64,000 nucleotides of DNA from Acanthornis magna (Eukaryota; Chordata; Aves; Passeriformes; Acanthizidae). Made by a program: the position numbers and the translations under genes. This document shows positions 12,534-24,430 of the stretch, piece by piece; within the stretch, counting starts at the first letter, position 1; every line of letters starts with the position of its first letter. The stretch is taken from contig JAWUZG010000018.1 of NCBI GenBank assembly GCA_036785705.1, positions 4,685,501 through 4,749,500 on the forward strand. Reading direction: 5' to 3'. The notes beneath the pieces were generated by a model that did no database searches, was not told the origin of the DNA, and saw only the letters and a list, made by a program, of their open reading frames with translations.

Positions 12534-15500
12534 CCCCACTCAGCATAAGAAATGGTGGATTCACACCGGAATTCTGCCCTCTTCCTACCAGAAGTGTGAT
12601 TCTCTACCCTTTCACTGATACAGTCTCCATTTCGTCATGGTTTCCAAATAAATAGGATGTGGACCTTTCCTTTCTCCCCAGCACTACCATAATCCAAGTA
12701 GGCCTTTTTCCCACACACAGCAGAGAAAAGAAAAACATTTATTCTGCCTTTATCGCTAACGCACACTGAAGCACATTTAACACACAATTCCCTAGATGGG
12801 GCAGAGGCATCAGGAATCATGTGGGAGCTGCCTCAGCAGCCAGAACTCAAAGCACTAAGCCCTCTATCAAGTGAGATGTGAGTCATCACAGTCAAAAGAG
12901 ATAATCAGGTTAGCAGATTTTATGCTGAATACATTTGATATAATTTTTAAGTTTCTCTTCTAAAACTTCGGTTCCCTAGAGAATGATCATTTAAGTGGTT
13001 GAGAGATATGATTAAAAACATGAAATAGTTGACATATGCTGGAACTCAAACTTTAATATTCAAGGGGAAAAAAGAAGGTACTTCTTAAATCATACTAGAA
13101 ACTCCTGTTATAATGTCTTTTGTTCATTATTTTAGCTTACTTCTTTTGGTGATGCTGTCTCCCACCTGCTCCACAATAACTGAATGCTACTAGGCATTAA
13201 AAGGTTAAATGGAAAAAGTCAAATACCAACACAGGTACCTTAAAAATTTACCAGTTTGTGTCCCACATCAGAAGCAAACACATTCAACAATCCCTGTATC
13301 AGACTATCAATTTTAAATGCAAAACACTTCAAATGGATAAAACACTCTTGTGGCTGAGTTTAGTCAGCCTCAGAAACCCACAATATGAGGATCCAAATTC
13401 AATCCAGAACAATGAAAGAGAAAAATTAAATTACTGTTTTTACAGATACCCTGAGAAAAGCCATGTCTGTTGTAGTTTAAGGTACCAAAACCTCATTAGA
13501 AAGACTTCCAGCTTCTTTATATGCTTGTAATCCACATAAATCAGGAACCTCAGATCAAATTCCCTAATAAAATAATTGCTTTATATATTGTCCTTACCTT
13601 AACAAAGCTAAAGTAAAACATGAGCTTTTTCAGATAACTATTCACTTGTGCTTTTCCACTCGAGAGAGAACACTTCGTACTTATCTCCCTTTATTTTGAG
13701 GGACTGGCTTTTGCAAAGTGCTGCTGCACTTAATTGTTTCTGCTGCTGTTACGAGGACTTTGCATCACCTCCTGGGACCTGAGTCTCCCACTCTTCAGCT
13801 AGGAAGGACCTTTTCCAGGAAAGCTCTCATGTTTAGTTTTTAAGTACTTCTACTTCAGCAGCACCACAGCTAGAGGAATTGCTTTGTGTTTTTGTTGTAG
13901 GCAGCGTTAATTAAATTCTTTGCCTTTCAACAGGTCTCTGATCTCTGCTGCTCTTTGGGTAAGGAGCCATCACTAGCAGCTGTTACCTCTGCTGGATTTG
14001 GGTGTTATGTAATTGCTACAAACCTGTTCTTCACAGGGCTTGGTGTCAAAGCTGAGAGCCTGTTGCTGTGCAGCCTCACCCAAACACATCCACTCACTGT
14101 ACCTCCCAAATGTTGGCTTTCTTCTTTCTCTGTACACTATTTTGCTCTTGGGACATTTGCCTGTTAAGGTTTCATTCATTTTCTATTCCTAGTCACTGCT
14201 TAAAGACTTGATTTGCAGCTATGTTTCTTATTATTCCTATGTTATTTTGCCAGGAATACCTTTACAAGTTGCTGTCCTTTTTGTCTAGAACTTACATTGT
14301 TTCCTCGCATGTTAATTAGGCTATCAAAAAGTGAAAAAGGATCTCTGGGCCTGCTGAAGGATGTATCCCTCTCCTTTAACAGCACAGAAATAGGAACAGG
14401 CAGGATCAGAGCCTGTTAAAAAATCTTTGCCTTGTTTTCTTTTCTCTTGATTCAAGCAACATAGCAAAATTCTTAGAGAGGGGTGAGTTTGGAATCTATT
14501 TTACAAACTTACTTTTAGAATAAAGTAAGAATAAAACCATCTTCTATGCCTGTCATGAATTGAATAGAGAATAACAAACCAAGCTGCGCAATGTATTTCC
14601 TTGGGGATATCCTGCCAGAGTGTCTTCAGCGTTTTCAACATCACCAGGGTTTGCAAAGGATTATTAAAGCTGCTGTTAAACAAGTGGTAAATCAGAGCAA
14701 CACCCTACGGTGTGCTAGTGCTATCAGTAGGGACAAAATTGAGCAATGTGCCTCATTTGGGTTTTGTGCAGGACAAGAAAAAGAAAATAAAAATCCTTCA
14801 ATGTTAGCAGAGTGAGTCTTTTAAAGATGCCTGCCAAGAGGTTATAACTGAAGAGATAAATGCAAGTCATTAAATTGCCTAATGAAGGAAGAAAAAGGAT
14901 CACTTACAGCACGTAGAAGTACTTTGATTTGTTGCTTTTTTATTCCCCCTAAGCTGCTGTTCAAATACATATGGATCTACTATTTTCAATGTTCTGCTCT
15001 TTAACTCTGTGTCACTGTCATAAAAAAAAATTAATAGAAAGATAGAAGCTTAAGCAATAGGAATGAGTAAGCGCACACCTTCAAGGATAGGCTTTTCATT
15101 ACATTGAGGTGCCTAAATAAATCTAAAATCTGCTCCTTCACTGCCTTACAGACCTAATGGTTTGGTGAGAGACAGAGTGGATTATAAATAACTGAGCAGA
15201 GAACTTTCCTTGTATAAATTATTCTTGTTTTAAAACTTGCAATATAGTCTCCACCATTATTTTTGTACTTATTTATGTTTTTACTTCTATCCCTTTGAGT
15301 ATCAAATGAGTCTCTTAAGTCTTTCTATATATGCATTTTCTTCTGTTCTGATGGGCAAATTCAAACTTGTTACACTATCAGGTAACAATTTTCCTCAGCT
15401 GTGGTGAAATCAAATTTCACTTTTATCAAGTGGCAGATGAAAGAGGGACAGTAGATAATCATCAAATTATTAATGCAATGTTGTCCCAAATAAATGCAAT

Positions 15501-16539
15501 TCGATAAAGAGGTAAACTTACCTCATTGGAAGGGTTTTGTTTGTTTTTCTCAAACCATTTCTACTCTCTCATGTAGGACAAAAACAGAAATGTGGTTTTC
15601 CAGGGATATTGGACATGTTCCTGAATCCTCCAATTACGGAAGTGTAATACCTCTTAAATATAAACTTATTTCCCCATGAAAAAAAGATTCTTAGTTTGTA
15701 AAAGGCTTTAAAGCCTTCTTTTTAAGAAATTTAAGTTTATACCTTCCACAATGAAGCATTTCTGTCTTTCAGCCCCTGGAAGATTGTTCAGGTTGTTTTG
15801 CTTAAACATGCTGTCCAATTTCAGCAGATTTTGACTGAATGCTAAAGAATTCAAAAGTTTTAATTTTCTCCAATTTTCATCTAAGTAGGCAAGTAGTTGG
15901 ATACAAGAAGAAAAAAAAAAGCAAACCCAACTTTTATAATTTCTACCGAGTGACTGAATGCAATAGGAACTCCTTCACTAGTACACATCAAAGATGCAGT
16001 ATTTGGGATTTTTCAGCTACAGCAAAATCTTCAATTTGCACTACATTGGACATGAAGAATCCAGCCCCAGGAACTCCACTTGAGACCGAGTTTTAGTAAT
16101 TATGTTTTTTATAGAACTCTTATGTAAAATGTTTCCCCCTGCCCAACATAAGACCTCAGGATCAGACAGCCTCAGGTGTAGTCAGTGGCAGAGAAATTGC
16201 CATTTAGGCAACTGCTGAGGTTGAGCTGGAAGTGATATCTTGTGTGGAGGCTTGGGGATCTGGGCAGGGGAAGTTTCTCATTAGAGTCCAAAAACACTGC
16301 AAAAAGATTAATATTTTTCAAAACAGAACATAAATCACAAAAAGTCCTCCTGTACTTTGTTCCAGTTTCGTGAATCTATGCTTAAAGCAAAGTAGACACT
16401 TCATCAAGCTGAAATTTCATTAAGCAGAAATTTAGGATATCGGGAAGTGATCTGTTGACTTGGAACTCTTATATTTCATCAGCTGATGTAACAGAACACT
16501 GAGGAACTTGCTGAGTTAAGAGTGGACACTTTGCAAATC
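12534..16539. other. Unassigned AT-rich DNA
   Basis: No gene, RNA or mobile element recognised across 4 kb. A short perfect palindrome (AAGGCTTTAAAGCCTT, 15702-15717) is the only ordered structure noticed. Open frames are short and have no motif. Confidence 0.6.
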
Positions 16540-17170
16540 ACGTATTTCTCTATTAGCTTTTTGAATCTGAGAAATATAATCGTTGCTATACTTTGTTTAA
16601 ACTAATCTCTTTAAATCTATGGCATGCCTGCATTTTGCAAGGAATTTGCTGCCCTCTGTTGATCAGTTGTATTAAATGTGACACATGGAGCAACTGCCTC
16701 AATCTTCAAGAACTTTGCTAGAGGCATGTATAGATGTTTGGATAATTATTTCTCCAGCTCTGAACCTTTATAATGAAACCCTGGAAATGATGTAACTGGT
16801 TTATTTTTTTTAATTTCAGAAATACTGGCTAAAGGTGATACGGCTACTGCTATTGTGAAAAAACTGGCGTTGTGCATAATCTATTATTTGTTATCTTTTT
16901 ATAGAAAAAATAAAATGGGTGAATGCATTTGGGAATGATGCGTAATGTCGTTCATTATGTCTGTAATGTTTCACATAACAAATCGCTGTTCATGCAGGGG
17001 CCTGTGCAATATTGATGGTAAATTGCATTGTTTTGAACTCGCACTGCAGTTTTGTCATATTGAAAAGCCTCCGTGAATGCCCTCACCACTCCGCTTTGTT
17101 TTCACGAGCTGGCAAGCAAAATCGTGCAACATAAAGCTCTTAGCAATGAATTAAGGATGTAATACAGTGC
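16540..17170. promoter_or_regulatory. Candidate conserved non-coding element
   Basis: This AT-rich, repeat-free block retains about ten isolated CpG dinucleotides within roughly 330 bases (16.80-17.13 kb; for example GATACGGC, GGCGTTG, TGCGTAATGTCG, AATCGCTG, CTCGCACTG, CCTCCGTG, CACGAGC). The surrounding methylated intergenic DNA has almost none. It also holds octamer- and homeodomain-like cores (GCATAAT, TAATGT) and Sox-like cores (TTGTTAT, CAATATTGATGG). No open reading frame fits. Retained CpGs in AT-rich DNA, together with dense transcription-factor cores, are typical of deeply conserved vertebrate enhancers. Conservation itself cannot be seen from one sequence, so this is inference. Confidence 0.35.
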
Positions 17171-19034
17171 CTCTGGGAGCCAGAAAACCTCCTGCTGAAG
17201 CCTCAGAAAGCACAAACAAGAAACCTACAGCAACTTTGTAGCTGTCAAGGCAGAGACTCGATTTCCTCACTCTTCTCCAAGTGTCACCAATCTGCCTTGA
17301 AAGATAAACAGGACTGATTGTTTACAATATTGAATTGCAAACTACTGTTTGGCAAAAAAATCTTCTCGTTGAAGCTTCTGTCAAAGCAAGAATATATCCT
17401 GGCATGGTAAAGAGCCGAACAATTAGCAAGGACTGCATTTAACAGATGGATTTTGTATTTATGTAGCTCCTGCTGGGAAACACAGAGGCATTGCTGAGAC
17501 TGCAGCATGTGTGAGTTACTGAAGAGGAGTAGTGGTTAAAGAACTGTCGTTTTGTTTTGTGCAACAAGTCCTGAAATCCAGGAAGAGCTTCCTTAAACAT
17601 CCACCCATAGCTCTTATCTTAAGCCAAAGGTTTTGCTGCCGTTTCACAGTTCACCCACTGAAACCTTTTGGTGGGGCTGTGGCTTTTGTTTGGTGATGTA
17701 TCTCTGGCAGAGGGAATGTGCAGGGTCCAGCTGCAGGTGCTGCATTCTCGTGGATTCCCAAGTTTTCCTTTGGCACAAGTCAGTTCTTGAGCAGAATCTG
17801 AGCAGGTCTGAATGATGAAAGCTGACATTAGTTTCAATGCCAAGTTGAAAAAGCCATTTTTAGGAAATGACTCCATGCTTATCTTTGTTCCTCCCTTAAA
17901 ACAGGATTTCAGGGGGGATAGTGTTGGACAGTTTGATAGCAATATCTTTGGATTAGACATTCAGTCTTTAGGTGCTTGTCTGCAGTTTATCTTCTTGGAG
18001 ATAAGGTCTAATGCAAAGGTTGGAAATCCATGTAAATATTGTTTTAGCTTTCAACATTCAATAATCCCTTCTCAGATACCTCCTAGAATGGTTTTTCAGA
18101 CCATGCTTGAGTAGAAAATAGGTAGCAGCAAATTTTCTACTTTTGCTATCAACAGGGTTGTATATTTTGCCTTCTCCTCAAGGAAGAAGCACAAGATCAT
18201 CTGTAGAGCAACTTACATAAACTTTAAAATACTGAATTTTCTGGCCTACTGTTCAATTTACAGTATGCATAATCCTTAATCTCTTGGACTCTAGAATTTT
18301 TTTAAACAATAGAGCTGATCGTTAATTAAATAGAAATGCTCCTGTCTGGGCAGATCAAACTTACCTTTTTAATTGCTCAGAAGGAATTAATTTGATTCTT
18401 TTAAAAAAATCATGTCACCAACTTAATTGCTTTCTTCACTGAAGTCTATCAATAGGTGTCAGTGAAATCTTTCCCACTCACAAGCCTGTAATTTTGCAGA
18501 GAAAAAGACTAGAAATTACTGTGCTTTAACGTATTGCAAACTTGAAACACAAGAGAAAAACTGAAGAAATCTAAAACCAGTGATAAACCAAACATTATTA
18601 ATCTGCTTATTCAGGTCATACTTGTTCTCAGTAAGAAGAAACTGAAAACTGTGATTTGTCTGAGGTCAAGTTCATGCACCTGGGTCCAGCATTGATCAGT
18701 ACTGCTAAAGCAACAATAATGCAGATGATTTCCACCAAATGCATCTCTGTGCACAGCTCCCTCAGCTCTCCATTCTGTGCATCCGCAAGCACCTCTGTGC
18801 AGTCCCATGAAAGGACATTCCCTGGGTGTCTGGGTGAGACCGTGCTGGGCACTGAAGGCTCTTTGCTCAGCTGCAGGAATGGTTCCTCCAGTCTGTGGTC
18901 ACTCGTTCTTAGCAACAGTTCCATGTGTGCGTGCTGCTGTCGCTGTGCTGCTCTGGGTGTGGCAATGTGTGACACGGCCACTGCAGGGTCACTGTCAGAC
19001 ACCTCAGCAGAGATTGCTTTGCTATTGCTCTGTT
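17171..19034. other. Unassigned DNA
   Basis: No gene recognised. At 18.63-19.03 kb both strands have open frames (127 codons plus; about 130 codons minus before the frame enters the adjacent CR1). The minus frame includes a hydrophobic stretch near IICIIVALAVLI, but no family is recognisable, and the minus frame's ATG lies inside the neighbouring CR1. I therefore do not call a gene. Confidence 0.5.
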
Positions 19035-19553
19035 CATAGAATCCCAGAATGGTTTGGGTTGGAAGGACTGGCAGAGATTTTCTGGTTTGAACCCCCCTGC
19101 CACGGGCAGGGACACCTTCCACTCTGCCAGGCTGCTCAGAGCCCCATCCAAACTGGCCTTGGACACTTCCAGGGATGGAGCATCCACAGCTTCTCTGGGC
19201 AGCCTGTGCCAGTGCCTCATTGCCCTCACAGGAGAGAATATCTTCCTAAAATTCAATATAAACCTTCCCTCTTTCAATTCGCAGCCCTTCCACCTTGCCT
19301 TGCCACTTCATGCTCCTGTCCAAAGTCCCTCCCCAGCTCTCTGCAGGCCCTTCAGATACTTCAGGGCTGCTGTAAGGTCTCCCCAAAGTCTTTTCTTCTC
19401 TAGGCTGAGCACCCCCAGCTCTCTCAGCCTGTCTTTAAAGGAGAGGTGCTTCAGGCCCTCTGAGCATTTTGTGTCCCTCCTCTGGACACTCTCCAACAGG
19501 TCCATGTCCTTCTAATGCTGGAGTCTCCAGAGTAGAACACAGTATTCAGTATT
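19035..19553 (-). mobile_element. CR1 LINE, antisense 3' end fragment
   Basis: A 5'-truncated CR1 in minus orientation, so its 3' end is at the low coordinate. It begins with the reverse complement of the CR1 tail (CATAGAATCCCAGAATGG), followed by 'tttgggttggaaggact', the 'cctgccacgggcagggacac' block, the 'ttctctgggcagcctgtgcc' block, and 'tcctctggacactctccaac' near its upper end. These are hallmark avian CR1 3'-UTR blocks. Frames of 208, 153 and 122 codons in this interval are translations of the repeat. Divergence is modest, so this copy is younger than the one at 29.5 kb. Confidence 0.96.
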
Positions 19554-19842
19554 TGTCCTTTACTGGAACTTATTAATTTACTTTTTTTTTTTTTTTAATA
19601 GATTTTTCGTGTTACTTTCTCAGATTAAAAACAGATTATCCTTCCTTGGCCCCTTATGAAGGTGCTTCTGGCAGTACAGAGAGAAGCAATTCTGGCTTTC
19701 AGATTATGGATTTTTATTTTTCATGTGGATAATATCTTCTTTGTCATGCTAAACTAAATGTGTTCTGAGCCATCTGCTGTTCTAAAAGTGTCATCTAGTT
19801 TGAATATAGAAAAATTTGCTCTTACCACTTTTCTTCACCTTC

Positions 19843-20089
19843 TGTCATAGTTTAACTCCAGACAGCAACTAAGTACCACACAACCACTTGCTCATTCCAC
19901 ACCCCCAGTGGGATGGTGGGGAGAGTCAGACAAAGGTAAAACTCGTGGGTTGAGATACACTTTAATAATTGAAATGAAGTAAAAAATTATAATTATAATA
20001 ATAGCATTATTTTTATACTGATTCCGAAACACATCACTGTACCTGCTACTAAGAAAAAAGTTAACTCTATCCCAGCTGAAACCTGGACA
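19843..20089 (+). mobile_element. Solo LTR of an avian endogenous retrovirus
   Basis: A 247-bp element beginning TGTCATAGTTTAACTCCAG and ending CCCAGCTGAAACCTGGACA, with the TG...CA termini of retroviral LTRs. Internal blocks include 'aagtaccacacaaccac', 'cccagtgggatggtgggga' and 'ctcgtgggttgagatacac', then an AT-rich part. I recognise these as an LTR family that is common in songbird genomes. The flanks are CCTTC (19838-19842) and CTTTC (20090-20094), a 5-bp target duplication with one mismatch. There are no gag, pol or env remnants on either side, so this is a solo LTR left by recombination between the two LTRs of a provirus. The exact family name needs a repeat library. Confidence 0.85.
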
Positions 20090-20158
20090 CTTTCTTGATG
20101 ACCTCGTACTACTTTTGTTGTTAGCTGCACATTGGATTATAATTTTAGTTGTGTTGTA

Positions 20159-20238
20159 AGGTTGTATAATTTAATAATAGGACTCAATTATTTTAAAGGT
20201 TTTTTCCAAACTGAAAGATTCTGTGGTTCTGTGATTCC
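20159..20238 (+). mobile_element. CR1 LINE, extreme 3' tail
   Basis: About 80 bases of decayed sense CR1 3' end: AATAGGACTCAATTATTTT corresponds to the usual 'ggactcgatgatctt', followed by AAAGGTTTTTTCCAAACTG and a GATTCTGTGGTTCTGTGATT tail. It lies only 70 bases past the solo LTR. No upstream CR1 body is recognisable, so it is a severely 5'-truncated copy. Confidence 0.8.
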
Positions 20239-23200
20239 CCTTGATCAAATTTCACCATTTCTATGTAAAACCAGTCCTCAGCACTTCAGTTAGTCAAAAA
20301 GATTTTAAGCATAAGTAAAAGCAATACGAAGGATGATTTTTTTGTCAGCTGCCTGTGCTTATGTGTATGTATGTGGATTACAGTGTAACACACATTCAAC
20401 AATAGCATTTTTCAAGAGTTATGTTAACATAAACCATTTTCTGCTGGTTCCTTTGTACAAAGTTGACTGAGCTTGCCCCATCACATTGCCGCAGCTGCTG
20501 CAGAAGACTCCCAGCACTTTTTGCAATTCTAATGGCGACTGTCTGCCTGATGGATTAAGGTCCTTGTAGTCTCCATCCGTAAATTAGTTGAGCTGAGTCG
20601 GTCTGGGTGTTGAAGCCCTTCTTGAAAATGAGCTCTTATTAAAGGTAAATGCTCAGTAGAATGTAAGTATAGTACAAATAACCAGAAAGTGCACTAGCTA
20701 AGCTCTGGAGATGGAGCTCAGGCTAGGAACACAGATAGGAATAAATGTCCATCCCCTTGTCATCCAGGTTAACAAATGTAGGGAGGTGTGATGTGGGAAT
20801 TATCACTGTGCAATATCCTTAGAATATCTGCTGTTATTTTTATGTGGTTTCAAGAATTGGCTAGTGCACTAAGAGCTTCGGGTATGGCTTCTTAAATGTT
20901 CCTTACCTCCCACCATTTGAGTCTTAATATATTCTGTATAAGTAATTATTTGGAAAAAAAAAGGCTTAATAATTCATTTTGCTTTGCTTTAATGGTAGAA
21001 CAGCAAGACTTATGGATAAAAAGGCAGTAGATGTGATATCTTCTGACTGTAATGAACTTCAGTGGGAGGATTTCATGATATTTTTCTTAAAAAAGCAAAG
21101 GAAACTTTTGCCTTGATAGAACTTCCATGGGTGGATATGAAACTTGTCAGGAAAAATATTTGAGTAGCTCTCAGCAGCTTGGTGTCAAAATGTAAGAGGT
21201 ACATACAACCTGTCTCCTGTTTGGTTCAACAAACCCAATCTATTACAGATTGCACAAAATTTGAAGTTCTTGAGAACGTTGGAGGCCAAGGCTAGAACTC
21301 AGTGTGACCCCAGCAAAGCAGAGGGCGATGGGAATTTGTTGGCAGCATTGGCTGGAAAAGAATGTGTGGGATGATGATGCCACGCAGGGCAAAACTGCTT
21401 TAACAACATCCTGCTGTGTCAACACATCAAGGTGTAAAAATAATCTTGCCTGAAATATAGGGAGTGTTATTCTCTGCTCCTTCCTGGAATACTCTTTTTG
21501 GGTTTCTGTGCTGAATGGGACCTATTTGAAAACAAACTTGGTGAGAACAGTAAGAATTCAATCAGAATAATGAAAACTTCTGACTCAGAAAGGCTGGAAG
21601 AATCCCAGATAAAACTGGGACAGGAGCTGAGGTTAGAAAGCCTGAAGGAAAGAGAGATGAGAGGAGAACTGAGGCACACATGGAGACAAATATAGAAAAG
21701 CCTATTGAAGAAGAAAAAAGGGAATAACTCATTCTCTGGATCTGTGGCTGACAGGACAAGTAATGGGAAAAAAATCTTAGTAAAAAATTTAGGATTGATT
21801 GTATGTAAAACTGAAATCAATCTATAACCCTACATTTTCTTTCTCAGTAGAATAATTATCCACCAGATGTTGCTTCCAAGTGTAATGTGTTTTTCACTCA
21901 TACTACCAGAGCTTGCTGACACCACCAGAGTGCTGACTCCTGTCTAGGCTGCTCTGCAAAACCCCTCTTTAAATACAGCAATGAGATACAGTTGTACAGA
22001 ACTGGCCTAGATTGCTTCAACTCCAATTTTTTTTTTTTTTCCCAAGGGCTCATTTTTTCTGATCACTTTTTCCTCCTCTTTTATCTCTCGTCTAAAAATA
22101 ATATAATTTATAGCTCATAAATTTGTCGAGAAATTTAAAAATATTATCCTTATATTTTGATTAGAGAATTAGTTGACATTCTGCCAATAAATGCATTTTG
22201 AAGAGCTGGGAACAGGAGCAGGAGAAATGCAAAATGTATAAATCTAAGAGGTAGTCTCGCCGAAGACCTGGAGCACAACTTGCTCCTGGCCAGAGAACCC
22301 AGAGAACTCTACTGCTGCATATTTAACTGCTATGGAGAGGTGCTGGAGCTGATTGTTTGGAAGCAGCAGTACTTTACCATCTGAAATTCCCTGTTTACTC
22401 CTTATTTAGGGTCACGTATTAAGAGAAACCTGCTCTGGACATTCAAGTCATGCTGGGAAGTCTCAGAGCAAAATCCATTTCAGCAGTTTGCAAGCTGTAC
22501 ATGAGCTAATGATGATGGATGATCTTAAAGTTCCACTGTTTTACTTGAACAGAATTTATTAGGGATAGTACATGAACCAGGAAAGCTCAAGAATTGTTGT
22601 CCTCCTTGGGTCATCAATTAAGTTAGTGATCACTCCTGGGCTGGACTCATAAAATTTTCTTATAAGTATTACAGGGTTTACGATCAAACAGCAGTTCTTG
22701 AATCTCTTCAAAGAGCTCTATATATTAAGACAATGTTTCCTTTTTCTTTTCTGGATATATGTGTTCTAGAAGATGTTCTAGGGAAAAAGGTGGTTTTAAA
22801 TCTCATCTGGTGTTAACAGCTTGCTCTTGAGGAATATATTTTTGCTATTCAATGAAACTTCCACCTATAAAAACAAAACAATCCAAAATAGCTGTTTGAA
22901 TCCCTATTAGTTTCAGCAAAGTCCAGGGGAAAGATTTCCTACTTTATGGAAAAATATGATATTCTGAAAAGTTTCTTTCTTCCCAACTGAAAATTTAAAG
23001 TCCATATTATCTAACAGGTTGTAATTTTAAAATATTGGAATATCTTTCCCCTTTAGTGCTGCAACATTTAGAAATTATATTACATATAGTTTTTTCAGTT
23101 ATTTTAAGGTCAAAGTTGAATGAAAATTATTCACTTTCAGTCAAAGCAGTACTCCCCAAGAGAACCTAATCAGTAAACTTTGAACCAGTATAGTCAGTGC

Positions 23201-23280
23201 CTTGGACGGGTTACCCACTTTATTTTCCTCCCTCTCATATTTTTATCTGTGACTCTTGTCTTATATCCTGTGACTGTGGC
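20239..23280. other. Unassigned AT-rich DNA
   Basis: No gene or mobile element recognised. A T/C homopolymer-like stretch lies near 22.03 kb. Open frames at 21.2-21.8 kb occur on both strands over the same DNA and carry no motif. Confidence 0.6.
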
Positions 23281-23420
23281 AAAGATGGGGCGAGAGAGAT
23301 GCTCCCCGAGAGGGATGCTCAGCAGAGGCTTTGTGTCCAAGCTCAGTGACAAAGATGGGGCGAGAGAGATGCTCCCCGAGAGGGATGCTCAGCAGAGGCT
23401 TTGTGTCCAAGCTCGGTGCC
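23281..23420. repeat. 70-bp tandem duplication (two copies)
   Basis: Two direct copies of a 70-base unit, 23281-23350 and 23351-23420, each starting AAAGATGGGGCGAGAGAGAT. They are identical except near the end of the unit (GCTCAGTGAC versus GCTCGGTGCC). Because 70 is not a multiple of three, the copies are read in different frames by any translation across them, which argues against a coding role. The high identity implies a recent duplication or ongoing conversion. The unit is CpG-containing and opens a GC-rich patch. Confidence 0.95.
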
Positions 23421-23640
23421 CTCGGTGGGTCTCGGGTGGGGCAGTGCAGGGCAGCGAGCAGGAGGAGCCCCGGGGCAGGAGGGCTCCGGAGAGCCCTCGT
23501 GGAGCCTGTGGAAAGGTCAACCTTTCACTGCTGCCAGGGCTCCCTCCCTGCGTGTCCTGGCCCCAGCTCTGCCTCTGCTTTAACAGCAAGGACATCCATC
23601 CACAGGGAGGGCTAAGGAATTGTTTCCATGGTGCCACTTA
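23281..23640. other. GC-rich patch
   Basis: About 360 bases clearly richer in G and C than the flanks, starting with the 70-bp duplication and continuing through GGGCAGCGAGCAGGAGGAGC-like sequence. Overlapping open frames on both strands (153, 94, 82 and 60 codons) are expected from low stop-codon frequency. No signal peptide, splice pair or known motif was noticed. It may be a small orphan CpG-containing island or a decayed repeat. Confidence 0.5.
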
Positions 23641-24325
23641 GAAAGGAGGCAGAAAGATGTTCAGATGGAACAGCAAAGATTAATTACAAGGACTCTAACT
23701 TTTATTCACAGTAAGGGAGCAAAGGGCTTTAAAGCAAGGCACTGGAGCTGACATGGCCCTTCTATCTGTGCTTATCACAGCAACACACTTGAGTCACTGC
23801 CCAGCGCTGTCAGAGGCAGAAGAGGTGCTGGGCAGTATCAGCAGGATAATTCTAAGTGAAGCAGACATCTCTCCTATGATTAGCTGCTCTGTTCCCCCTT
23901 CCTTTTCTCTTTTCCCTGCCTCCCTCCCCTTGAAGCTCCTATGGAAGATTTGAAAGCTCCTCAGTGAGAAATGTTTGGTTTTAGCTGAGAGCTGACAGTG
24001 TTCAGTTTGTTCTTCTCTTGTTTTTGTAGGGACTGAGTTGTTCCTCAGTGAGACAAAGTTCAGTCATCAGGAGTTTGTACCACTTGGCTGTGAACGAGGG
24101 AGCTGCACTGTCCTAAAGTCTCTGTCTATTGTTTCAGCTTCACAGGTTATGAGTTTCTTTGACATTATCAGCCTAAAAATACAGCACAGCGTGAAATTTC
24201 ACATGGGAACTGCAGTTCTGGGACAGCCGCTGTGGCCAGGTTGGGGTGAGAAAGTACAGGGAAAATTTTCCTTAGTCTTGGAAGGGTTGCCTACAAATAT
24301 TTGGTGGAAACAAATATGTGCAAAT

Positions 24326-24430
24326 TCCCTCCTTCACCCTTTCCCTCCTTTTTTTTTTTTTAATTTTTTAAAATTATTATTATTATTATTTTTAAATTTC
24401 CCCCCTTTTTTTTTTTTTCTTTTCTTGCTT
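24326..24430. repeat. T/C-rich and (ATT)n low-complexity tract
   Basis: A plus-strand pyrimidine stretch with a T13 run at 24349-24361, six or so ATT units at about 24371-24392, then C6 and T12 runs. The phenylalanine- and leucine-rich open frame that crosses it is an artefact of composition. Confidence 0.85.

Noticed and set aside
18777..19515. Plus-strand open frames of 208 and 153 codons
   Set aside because: From 19,035 onward they are translations of the non-coding strand of a CR1 copy, with no known domain.
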